From: Acidobacteriota bacterium
Lineage (GTDB): Bacteria; Acidobacteriota; Vicinamibacteria; Vicinamibacterales; UBA8438
DNA length: 6,786 nt
Reading direction: 5' to 3'
Assembly: GCA_011523485.1 (NCBI GenBank)
Contig: WTGR01000796.1
Span: 1-6,786 of the forward strand
Every line of letters starts with the position of its first letter. Positions within the stretch are counted from its first letter, which is position 1. Shown in pieces: positions 1-5,930 of this stretch. A program made the position numbers and the translations under genes. The notes under the pieces are model-generated. The model saw nothing but the letters and a program-made list of their open reading frames with translations. It did no database searches and was not told the DNA's origin.

Positions 1-512
1 TCCCGGGCGTCACGGGGCTGTTCGCGGCCAGCGGCGACCTCGGCAACTTCTCCGGCTACGGCGAAGGCGATCCGGAGTACGAGGCGCTGATCACCGAGGT
101 GCGCGATGCCGCCATCGACGCCGGCATCCACGCCTGCGCGCCGCTGCGCTGGGCCAACCGGGCGTCGTTCACCTGCTTCCAGGCGGGCACCGAGGCGGCG
201 AACATCAGCCGCGGCGCCGCGGCCGAGATCCAGCAGGCCAACGAGGTGTTCGGCGCCACCGGCGGCGGCGCCCCGGTCGAGCGCTCCGGCGCGGCCGGGC
301 TGCTCGCCGAGCTGACCGCCCAGTGCGGCTCGATCACCTACGAGGACGACTGCTACGCGGCGGTCCGCAACGCGGCCGGCGCGGCCGGCGACCTGTCCGA
401 CGACGAGCAGGCGCAGATCGTGCGCCGTCTGCGCGAGGTCATGGGCAACAACCCGAACCAGGCGGGTCGGATCGGCGAGATCGCCGCCGAGGCGGGCCTG
501 TCGGTCCAGTAG
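1..512 (+). CDS. HpcH/HpaI-type aldolase, C-terminal part (5' end outside window)
   Basis: The frame is open from position 3 to the TAG at 510-512, giving 169 visible residues; the N-terminus lies off the left edge. The first residues (GVTGLFAASGDLGNFSG) resemble the strand and loop of HpcH/HpaI aldolases, where family members read 'GPxDLSxSxG'. In that family the Asp is a divalent-metal ligand (here codon 36-38). A helix typical of the fold follows (EALITEVRDAAIDAGI). These enzymes cleave or form C-C bonds of 2-keto-3-hydroxy acids using pyruvate and a metal ion in the cytoplasm. After the region where the barrel should end (about position 255), some 85 further residues follow. This tail is rich in Ala and Gly, has two Cys (AQCGSITYEDDC) and predicted helices, and is not usual for the family. 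A GTG at 99 could be mistaken for a start, but the upstream frame is clearly coding. The family call is fairly secure; the substrate is not knowable from this fragment. Confidence 0.72.
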   Translation, partial: PGVTGLFAASGDLGNFSGYGEGDPEYEALITEVRDAAIDAGIHACAPLRWANRASFTCFQAGTEAANISRGAAAEIQQANEVFGATGGGAPVERSGAAGLLAELTAQCGSITYEDDCYAAVRNAAGAAGDLSDDEQAQIVRRLREVMGNNPNQAGRIGEIAAEAGLSVQ

Positions 513-573
513 TCTTCGGCGCGCGGCGGCCCTTCGACGAACGCAGGGAGCCGCGACGCGCCGGCACCTCCAG

Positions 574-615
574 CGGCGGGCGCCGGGCGTCCTGACGGGC
601 GTTCGGCGCCCGCCG
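574..615. terminator. GC-rich hairpin between convergent genes, terminator-like
   Basis: Positions 574-584 and 605-615 are exact reverse complements (11 bp, GGCGGGCGCC core) separated by a 20-base loop. The hairpin lies about 60 bases after the aldolase stop and about 95 bases beyond the stop of the convergent ATPase gene, so it could serve either transcript. No U-tract follows on either strand, so an intrinsic terminator of the classical kind is not shown. No gene is visible in the rest of 513-708. Confidence 0.4.
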
Positions 616-708
616 TATTCGCCACCTTCGCAGCACACTCCCCCAACACCGGTTCACGGCTTCATCGGGCGCTTGTCCGAACGCCGGACCTCGAAGCATT
701 TCGGGGCG

Positions 709-1428
709 CTATCGCTCGGCCGCGGCGCGGCGGCGTTGCTCGCCGACGAGCCGCGGCAGCGCATCGACGGCGTACAACGGCAGCGACAGGATGCGCACCG
801 TCACCGGCTGCGTTCCTTCCGCAACACGGATGGTGTGGCGCACCGTCTGCAGGCTGGGCGGGTTGGCGTCGAACCGCACCGCGAGCGGCGGCCGTTTCTC
901 GTACGCGAACTGCAGAAGCGATGGGGCGTCCGGATCCAGGCCGACGGCCTCCCCCGCCGCGCCCGGGTCGGCGGCGGCCAGAAACTCGCCGAACGTCATC
1001 GGTCCCAGGTGCAGGTACTCGATGCGTCCGACGGGCATCGAGAAGCCGTGGTCGGCGAGCGTGAACTCCAGCAACGATCCGGCCGCCGCCACCGGCAGGT
1101 CCGGCCGGTCCTCGTAGAGGTAGCGCAGCGCCGGCAACGCATGCGGCGTCGCCTGCACCTCGTCCAGAAACAGGAGCGCCCCGTCCAGCCGCACACCGCC
1201 GAGCGCCTCCAGCTCCCGCAGGATGCGTCCGGTGTCCAGACTCTCGAACACCCGGTCGAGGTAGAGATGCCGCTCCAGGTTCACCTCGCACAGCGCGAGC
1301 CCGGCCGCCGCCGCAAACTGCCGGACGAGAGTCGTCTTCCCGACCTGCCGTGCGCCGCGCAGCACCAGCGGCTTGCGACGCGGGGCGTTCAGCCACCGGT
1401 GCAACGTCTCTTCCGCGAATCGCTTCAT
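709..1428 (-). CDS. AAA ATPase (AAA_14/DUF4143 type) with internal in-frame deletion
   Basis: The gene encodes 239 residues from the ATG at 1428-1426 to the TAG at 711-709. The frame stays open further upstream, but the family normally begins near 'MKRxxxxxLxxWxxxPxRKPLxLRGARQVGKT', which fixes this start. Walker A is GARQVGKTT (residues 25-33), Walker B is LLFLDE (85-90), and a sensor-like strand VAAAGSLLEF spans 113-122. The family segment GRIEYLHLGPMTFGEFL spans 134-150. From about residue 171 the sequence is already the family's extreme C-terminus (LLQFAYEKRPPLAVRF, then LSLPLYAVDALPRL). Full members are about 420-450 residues, as I recall the family. Roughly 190 residues are therefore missing, including the winged-helix region and most of the DUF4143 domain with its nuclease-like EVD...VEVK core. 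The cellular role of the family is not established. The gene is probably non-functional or reduced to an ATPase fragment, although the frame was kept. No Shine-Dalgarno is evident. Confidence 0.82.
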   Translation of the reverse strand: MKRFAEETLHRWLNAPRRKPLVLRGARQVGKTTLVRQFAAAAGLALCEVNLERHLYLDRVFESLDTGRILRELEALGGVRLDGALLFLDEVQATPHALPALRYLYEDRPDLPVAAAGSLLEFTLADHGFSMPVGRIEYLHLGPMTFGEFLAAADPGAAGEAVGLDPDAPSLLQFAYEKRPPLAVRFDANPPSLQTVRHTIRVAEGTQPVTVRILSLPLYAVDALPRLVGEQRRRAAAER

Positions 1429-1474
1429 GTTGAAATAGACGTCTAAAATATCAAATATATCGATCTGAAATACA
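1429..1474 (-). promoter_or_regulatory. AT-rich promoter/operator region of the ATPase gene
   Basis: This 46-base stretch is only about 26% G+C (12 of 46) in otherwise very GC-rich DNA and lies directly upstream of the ATPase ATG. On the minus strand it offers -10-like hexamers TATTTT (1450-1445) and TATATT (1459-1454). It also contains the perfect 10-base palindrome TAGACGTCTA at 1436-1445, a possible operator between promoter and start codon. No convincing -35 at a 16-18 base spacing was found, so the exact promoter is not assigned. Confidence 0.4.
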
Positions 1475-1680
1475 TCTGTTCCAGCAAGGGACACGTGCAA
1501 TCGAACCGCTGGAGGCTCAGTCGGACGGTTCCGCCAATACGTGCGGGCGCACCATCTCGACGACCCGCCGTTCCCCGCTGGCGCGCCAGGGCGTACGGGA
1601 ACACGTCGACACAACATCACTCGGCCCGCAACACCGCGGCCGGATTCGGCCGTCCCTCGATTCCTACACTTCGAGTGGTG

Positions 1681-1694
1681 TATCATGTACATCA
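1681..1694 (+). promoter_or_regulatory. vapB promoter/operator candidate overlapping the start codon
   Basis: TATCAT at 1681-1686 is a fair -10 hexamer. It overlaps the perfect palindrome ATGTACAT (1685-1692), and flanking bases extend this to an imperfect 14-base dyad (ATCATGTACATCAT, 1682-1695). VapB-type antitoxins repress their own operon by binding such dyads near the promoter, so this is a plausible autoregulatory site. A weak -35 (TCGATT, 1657-1662) is spaced 18 bases upstream. Transcription from this -10 would begin at or next to the ATG at 1694. Confidence 0.35.
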
Positions 1695-1918
1695 TGCGAA
1701 CCAACATCGTGCTGGACGATGCCCTGGTCCGGCGGGCGATGAAGCTGACCGGCGCGCGCACCAAGCGCGAGGTCGTGCACGTGGCGCTCGCCAGCCTCGT
1801 CGAGAGCCGCTCCCGCAAGAACCTGCTGGAGCTAGCCGGAACGCTGGAATTCGCACCGGACTTCGATCACCAGGCGCTGCGCGGGTTGCGCGGCGATGCC
1901 GACCGTGCTGATCGTTGA
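1694..1918 (+). CDS. vapB: VapB-type antitoxin
   Basis: The gene encodes 74 residues beginning MRTNIVLDDALV, the classic opening of the VapB ribbon-helix-helix family. The strand RTNIVLD (2-8) would insert into the operator DNA. Helices around ALVRRAMKLTGARTKREVVHVALASLV (10-36) complete the dimeric DNA-binding domain. The C-terminal stretch (LLELAGTLEFAPDFD, about 44-58) corresponds to the part that wraps and blocks the toxin. The ATG at 1694 is preferred because family members start exactly at MRTNIVLDD; an in-frame ATG at 1685 would add MYI. No clear Shine-Dalgarno precedes either. The reading frame overlaps the toxin start by 23 bases, as expected for a translationally coupled TA pair. 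It is encoded divergently from the ATPase gene. Confidence 0.92.
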   Translation: MRTNIVLDDALVRRAMKLTGARTKREVVHVALASLVESRSRKNLLELAGTLEFAPDFDHQALRGLRGDADRADR

Positions 1919-2297
1919 CACATCGCTCTGGATCGACGTGCTGCGCCACGCGGACAAGCGGGGCGCGCTCGAAGCAGCGATCGGCGGAGACGACGTCTTT
2001 CTCACCCGCTTCACGCAGATCGAGCTCCTCGCGGGCGCCCCGCGCGAGGAGCAGTGGCACAGGCTGGCGACCTACCTCGACGGCCAGCGCTACCTGGAGC
2101 CCGAGCCCGACACCTGGCGGCAGGCGGCGCGGACCTTCTTCGAGCTGCACCGCCTCGGAACGCCCGCGCACAGCCCCATCGACTGCTGCATCGCCGAGAT
2201 TGCGATCGCGCACAAGGCGCTGCTGCTCCACCACGACCAGGATTTCGGACTCATCGCGGCACTGCGCCCGCTGCAGGAACGCTGGCTGGAGCTGTAG
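1896..2297 (+). CDS. vapC: VapC-type PIN-domain ribonuclease toxin
   Basis: The gene encodes 133 residues, the usual VapC length. PIN-domain toxins are Mg2+-dependent RNases that cut tRNA, rRNA or mRNA when released from VapB. The acidic residues expected for metal binding are all visible: D8 in IVDTSLWID, E43 in TQIELLAG, D96 in SPIDCCIA, and D114/D116 in HHDQDFGLIA. The IVDTSxWID opening and the L-HxDxDF ending are typical of the family. The ATG at 1896 lies inside vapB; an in-frame GTG at 1905 is an alternative that shortens the overlap. The stop is TAG at 2295-2297. Nothing suggests damage, so the module appears functional. Target RNA specificity cannot be read from sequence. Confidence 0.93.
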   Translation: MPTVLIVDTSLWIDVLRHADKRGALEAAIGGDDVFLTRFTQIELLAGAPREEQWHRLATYLDGQRYLEPEPDTWRQAARTFFELHRLGTPAHSPIDCCIAEIAIAHKALLLHHDQDFGLIAALRPLQERWLEL

Positions 2298-2303
2298 TCG
2301 CGC

Positions 2304-2321
2304 GCTGCCGCCGGCGGCAGC
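2304..2321. terminator. 18-base perfect palindrome just after vapC
   Basis: GCTGCCGCCGGCGGCAGC is its own reverse complement and begins six bases after the vapC stop. As RNA it would form a short, very stable GC stem with a tight loop. The position suits a transcription-ending or mRNA-stabilising hairpin for vapBC. There is no T-run behind it, so Rho-independent termination is not demonstrated. Confidence 0.4.
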
Positions 2322-2470
2322 CACGGCCTCGCCGCGGGGGCTGATCTCTCCGCCGGCGAGCCCACACACGGGTCCATCCTCATCCATCGGGAAGGTAGCC
2401 GAGTCGCTGTCGGGGTGACCCGGCAGGCGCACCGATCGGGGTCGGCGTTCCTCTACGCCCCCTCCCGTTT

Positions 2471-2484
2471 TGCACGCGCATGCA
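2471..2484. promoter_or_regulatory. Near-perfect palindrome upstream of the TonB receptor gene
   Basis: TGCACGCGCATGCA reads as a dyad with a single mismatched pair (positions 5 and 10 of 14). It lies about 75 bases before the receptor start, next to the locally A/T-rich patch around 2468-2500. It could be an operator for a dimeric regulator. No well-spaced sigma-70 promoter was found beside it. It falls in the 262-base gap after vapC, in which I see no gene. Confidence 0.22.
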
Positions 2485-2519
2485 CGAAAACTCGAAACGA
2501 GCGATGATGGGTACACGCG

Positions 2520-2553
2520 CTTCCGAACGGGAGGTTCGCTTCGGAAGAGGAGG
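2520..2553 (+). promoter_or_regulatory. 5'-UTR hairpin abutting a strong Shine-Dalgarno
   Basis: CTTCCGAA (2520-2527) and TTCGGAAG (2540-2547) are perfect 8-base reverse complements. An alternative inner pairing is CGAAC (2524-2528) with GTTCG (2534-2538). The right arm ends immediately before the Shine-Dalgarno AGGAGG at 2548-2553, which sits six bases before the ATG at 2560. The site decides the start of the receptor gene and suggests that folding of the leader could affect ribosome access. Confidence 0.5.
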
Positions 2554-2559
2554 ATTGGC

Positions 2560-5502
2560 ATGCCATCGAGAGTGCTCGCATCGGGGGTCGGTCTCGCGCT
2601 GGCCCTCACGTTCGCGCCCGGTGCCTTCGGGCAAGGCCGCCAGACCGGCGCCATCGGCGGCGCCGCCGTCGATTCGCAGGGACTCTCGCTTCCCGGCGTC
2701 ACCGTCACCGTGAGCTCGCCGTCCCTGCAGGGGACGCGTACCGCCGTCACCGACATCAACGGCAACTACTCGGTGCCGCAGCTCCCGCCGGGGGCCTACG
2801 CGGTGGTGTTCACGCTCTCCGGCTTCGACGACGTCGAGGAGGAGGCGACCGTCCCGCTCGGCGGCGAGGTGGGGGTCAACGCGGTCCTGGCGCCGGCCGG
2901 CGTGACCGAGATGGTGCAGGTGGTGGGCGTGATCCCGGCGGAGATCCAGACCACGGAGACCGCCTCGAACATGGTGGTCGACGAAGTGAACGCGTTGCCG
3001 ATGGGCCGCTCGCCGTTCGCCATCGCCGCGGTGCAGCCCGGGTTGAACACGAACACGCCCAACGGCGGGCAACTCGCGGTCAACGGCTCGTTCGCCTACG
3101 ACAACGTCTACCTGATCGACGGCGTGGACACGAACGACAACCTTTTCGGGACGTCGAACAATCTCTACGTCGCCGACGCGATCGAGGAGACGCAGGTCCT
3201 CACCTCCGGGATCTCCGCCGAGTACGGGCGGTTCTCCGGCGGCGTCGTCAACGTCATCACGAAGAGCGGCGGCAACACCTTCTCGGGCAGTTGGCGGACG
3301 AACTACGACAACCCGACCTGGGAAGGGCTCAACCCCTACGAGGTCGAGAACGAGGTGGAACGGGAGGACATTCTGAACCAGACGCACGAGGCAACGCTGG
3401 GCGGCCCGATCGCGCGCGACCGGCTCTGGTTCTTCACCTCGTACCGCCGCGCGCGGACCACCGACAGCGACAGCTTCGGGCAGACCGGCATCTCGTACAG
3501 CGAGCGGGCCAACAACGACCGGAACCAGATCAAGCTGACCGCGACGCTCGCGCCGGGACACACGCTCTCCGGCCAGTACATGCGGAACTACACGGCCCAG
3601 TTCGGCCGTCCCTCGTTCTCGGCGTTCAGCATCACGCCCGACGTGCTGAACGACGCGACGCGGCCGAACGACCTGTACGTGACGACCTGGCGCGGCGGCG
3701 TCAGCCGCAACGTCTTCGCCGAGGCGCAGGTGTCGCAGAAGCGCTTCGGCTTCCGGGGGGGCGGCGGCAGCGAGACCGCCATCGGGCACTCGCCGTTCAT
3801 CACCCTGACGCAGGAGCTGGGGCACTACAACGCGCCCTACTTCGATGCGACCGATCCCGAGGACCGGAACAACCTGCAGGTGACCGGCAACGTCACCTGG
3901 TACCGCGGCACCGAGCGGTTCGGCTCGCACAACGTGAAGGTGGGCTTCGAGAGCTACCGGTCCACGCGCACCGGCGGCAACTCGCAGACGTCGACCGGCT
4001 ACGTCTTCGACGCCGACTACAAGGTGGACGCCAACGGCGATCCGGTCCTCGTGAACAACCGGCTGACCCCGGTGTTCTCTCCCTTCGAGTCGCTGATCGA
4101 GAACTGGATCCCGTCGCGCGGCGCCCGGATCGACATCAACACGTCGTCGTTCTTCATCAACGACAACTGGTCGCTCAACGAGCACTTCTCGTTCAACCTG
4201 GGTCTGCGCGGCGAGTACGTCTCGAGCGAGGCGACGCCGGGCGACATCACGACCGTCGACACGCGGGCGATCGTTCCGCGCCTGGCCGCGTCGTACGACC
4301 CGCTCGGCGACGGCCGCTACTCGATCCAGGCGACCTACTCCCAGTACTCCGGGAAGTACAGCGAGGCGCAGTTCGCCGAGAACACCAACGTCGGCAACCC
4401 GAGCCTGCTGCTGGGCGTCTACACCGGGCCGCCGCACGAGTGCCCGGGCCTGCCGAACGCCACCGCGCTCGACTGCCCCGGTCTCGACCCGGCCAACTAC
4501 TTCACCGTCCTGGGCCGCTTCCCGACGCAGAACGTCTTCACCGGCGAACGCCTCAATTCGCCCGTCACCGAGGAGTTCACGCTGTCGACCGGCGCCACGC
4601 TCGGCAGACGCGGGCACTTCCAGGTGACCTACGTCCGCCGCCGCGCCCGCAGCTTCGTGGAGGACTACCAGGACCTGACGACGGGAACGACGGTGCTGAC
4701 GGATCCGGACACCGGGGACGAGTACGGCGAGTTCACGAACAAGTTCTACCGGAACCCCGGCGACCTGGGCGACGACCCGGACGCGCTGCAGCGGAACTAC
4801 GACGGCCTGCAGTTCGAGACGCGCTACCGGTTGTTCGACGACCTGCTGCTGAACGGGTCCTGGACGACGCAGCTCCGCAACGAAGGGAACTTCGACGGCG
4901 AGGGCACCAACACGCCCGGCGTCTCGTCGGTCTACGGCGACTGGCCGGAGATTTCGCCGGCGGACCGGTTCTACCCCTGGGGCCGCCTCGACGACTACCA
5001 GAAGCAACGGGTGCGCGTCTGGGGCATCTACACCCTCGGCATGGGATCGTTCGGCGATCTCGACGTCGGCGGCTTCTGGCGCTACGACTCGGCCGAGAAC
5101 TACAGCCTGGCGTCGAGCAGCTTTCGCGTGACGGACGAGCAGCAGGCGATTCTCGACGATCTCGGCTACATCGACGGTCCGTCCTCGCGGACGCTGTACT
5201 ACTCGAACGGGCGCGGGTCCGAGCTCTACAACGGCTCCGGCCGGTTCGACCTGTCGCTCCACTACGACATCCCCGTCTGGCGGCGCCTGCGGCCGTGGGT
5301 GAAGATCGAGTGGTACAACCTGACGAACAACGACAAGCTGCTCTCCTTCAACACGACCGTTCGGCCCGACTGGGACGGGCCGCTCGACGCGCTCGGGATC
5401 CCGACCGCGTACCTCGAGGGAGACCGCTTCGGCGAAGCGACCGCGGCCGGCGACTACCGTTCCGCCCGGTCGTTCCTGATCGCCTGGGGCTTCCGCTTCT
5501 AG
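2560..5502 (+). CDS. TonB-dependent receptor, Oar-like, with N-terminal carboxypeptidase-regulatory-like domain
   Basis: This outer-membrane protein has 980 residues. A signal peptide (MPSRVLASGVGLALALTFAPGAFGQ, in two halves around residues 1-12 and 13-25) targets it for export. Residues about 28-112 form a CarboxypepD_reg-like beta sandwich (GAAVDSQGLSLPGVTVTV, then TDINGNYSVPQLPPGAYAVVF). The plug follows at about 120-240, with LIDGVDTNDNLFG (185-197) and EYGRFSGGVVNVITKSGGN (221-239). The remainder is a large beta-barrel rich in aromatic and Asn/Asp residues, ending in the outer-membrane signature Phe (AWGFRF). Such receptors use TonB-ExbBD energy to import large or scarce substrates, commonly glycans or peptides in this architecture. 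No substrate can be named and no partner lipoprotein is adjacent. The strong AGGAGG six bases upstream and the signal peptide fix this ATG rather than the in-frame one at 2470. The only two cysteines are C628 and C639, in a probable surface loop. The gene stands alone between two TA modules. Confidence 0.95.
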   Translation: MPSRVLASGVGLALALTFAPGAFGQGRQTGAIGGAAVDSQGLSLPGVTVTVSSPSLQGTRTAVTDINGNYSVPQLPPGAYAVVFTLSGFDDVEEEATVPLGGEVGVNAVLAPAGVTEMVQVVGVIPAEIQTTETASNMVVDEVNALPMGRSPFAIAAVQPGLNTNTPNGGQLAVNGSFAYDNVYLIDGVDTNDNLFGTSNNLYVADAIEETQVLTSGISAEYGRFSGGVVNVITKSGGNTFSGSWRTNYDNPTWEGLNPYEVENEVEREDILNQTHEATLGGPIARDRLWFFTSYRRARTTDSDSFGQTGISYSERANNDRNQIKLTATLAPGHTLSGQYMRNYTAQFGRPSFSAFSITPDVLNDATRPNDLYVTTWRGGVSRNVFAEAQVSQKRFGFRGGGGSETAIGHSPFITLTQELGHYNAPYFDATDPEDRNNLQVTGNVTWYRGTERFGSHNVKVGFESYRSTRTGGNSQTSTGYVFDADYKVDANGDPVLVNNRLTPVFSPFESLIENWIPSRGARIDINTSSFFINDNWSLNEHFSFNLGLRGEYVSSEATPGDITTVDTRAIVPRLAASYDPLGDGRYSIQATYSQYSGKYSEAQFAENTNVGNPSLLLGVYTGPPHECPGLPNATALDCPGLDPANYFTVLGRFPTQNVFTGERLNSPVTEEFTLSTGATLGRRGHFQVTYVRRRARSFVEDYQDLTTGTTVLTDPDTGDEYGEFTNKFYRNPGDLGDDPDALQRNYDGLQFETRYRLFDDLLLNGSWTTQLRNEGNFDGEGTNTPGVSSVYGDWPEISPADRFYPWGRLDDYQKQRVRVWGIYTLGMGSFGDLDVGGFWRYDSAENYSLASSSFRVTDEQQAILDDLGYIDGPSSRTLYYSNGRGSELYNGSGRFDLSLHYDIPVWRRLRPWVKIEWYNLTNNDKLLSFNTTVRPDWDGPLDALGIPTAYLEGDRFGEATAAGDYRSARSFLIAWGFRF

Positions 5503-5626
5503 ACTGGTCCCGCTACCCAGGGAAGAAACGCCACCGCTTTGCCTCCCGACCTCGCGCGCCAGGTCATCGCCGACTGCGGGCACTGGTGACGAGGTGATCC
5601 GCGTGCCGGAAGACCTGTTTGTGGAC

Positions 5627-5647
5627 TATATTCAGTCATGAAGGGAG
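5627..5647 (+). promoter_or_regulatory. -10-like element and Shine-Dalgarno of the Phd-type antitoxin gene
   Basis: TATATT at 5627-5632 is a good -10 candidate, though no convincing -35 is seen 16-18 bases upstream. The Shine-Dalgarno AAGGGAG at 5641-5647 lies seven bases before a GTG at 5655 and supports that codon as the start. The remaining 5503-5626 gap after the receptor shows no gene and no strong hairpin. Confidence 0.45.
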
Positions 5648-5654
5648 TCGCGTT

Positions 5655-5930
5655 GTGCCATTGTCCGACCGGATCAAGCCGATCAGCTATCTGAAGGCCC
5701 ACGCCGCCGAGATCATTCGTACGCTCGCGGATCAGCCGGAGCCCTTGATCGTCACCCAGAACGGCGAGGCCAAGGCCGTCGTGCAAGACGTCGACAGCTA
5801 CGAGCAGATGCAGGAAACCGTGGCACTGCTCAAGATGCTCGCGCTGGGGAATCGTCAGATCGAAGCCGGTCGGGTGCAACCGGCGGCCGAAGTCATTGCC
5901 CGCCTTCGAGAGCGCCGGCAGGCTGACTGA
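5655..5930 (+). CDS. Phd/YefM-type antitoxin
   Basis: The gene encodes 91 residues starting with GTG (MPLSDRIKPISYLKAHAAEI). The Phd/YefM N-terminal fold is recognisable: IKPISYLKAHAAEIIRTL (about 7-24), then EPLIVTQNGEAKAVVQDVDSY (about 29-49), the 'P(L/I)xVTxxGxxxAVVxxxxxY' signature of the family. The C-terminal helix region (QETVALLKMLALGNRQIEAG and onward) is where such antitoxins bind their RelE/ParE toxin. In-frame codons upstream to GTG 5619 lie across the -10-like element and lack family similarity, so the 5655 start, backed by AAGGGAG, is preferred. The stop overlaps the toxin start by one base (TGATG, 5928-5932), showing translational coupling. The antitoxin is intact while its partner is interrupted. 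It would normally also repress its own promoter. Confidence 0.9.
   Translation: MPLSDRIKPISYLKAHAAEIIRTLADQPEPLIVTQNGEAKAVVQDVDSYEQMQETVALLKMLALGNRQIEAGRVQPAAEVIARLRERRQAD

Noticed and set aside
662..1446. Long open frames on both strands overlapping the ATPase gene
   Set aside because: Only the 709-1428 minus frame has Walker motifs and family signatures; the others are Arg/Ala-rich shadows.
1517..1620. Possible gene remnant on the minus strand, with a coding-like tail ending RRVVEMVRPHVLAEPSD before a TGA at 1519-1517
   Set aside because: The segment looks protein-like and a neighbouring frame (VDVFPYALARQ) might join it by a frameshift. It is short, and I cannot tie it to any family, so it is not reported as a pseudogene.
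1429..1818. N-terminal extension of the ATPase reading frame to a start at 1818
   Set aside because: The additional 130 codons run through the divergent vapB gene and its promoter region and show no family similarity; MKRF at 1428 is the usual start.
2470..2559. Upstream in-frame ATG (2470) as the start of the TonB receptor
   Set aside because: It would place 30 charged residues before the signal peptide and ignore the AGGAGG at 2548-2553.
2380..5583. A 1067-codon open frame on the minus strand opposite the TonB receptor, and a 768-codon frame on the plus strand at 3291-5597
   Set aside because: Both are by-products of GC-rich codon use in the receptor gene. Their translations are low-complexity runs of Arg, Val, Ala and Gly without domains, whereas the receptor frame has a signal peptide, plug motifs and a C-terminal Phe.
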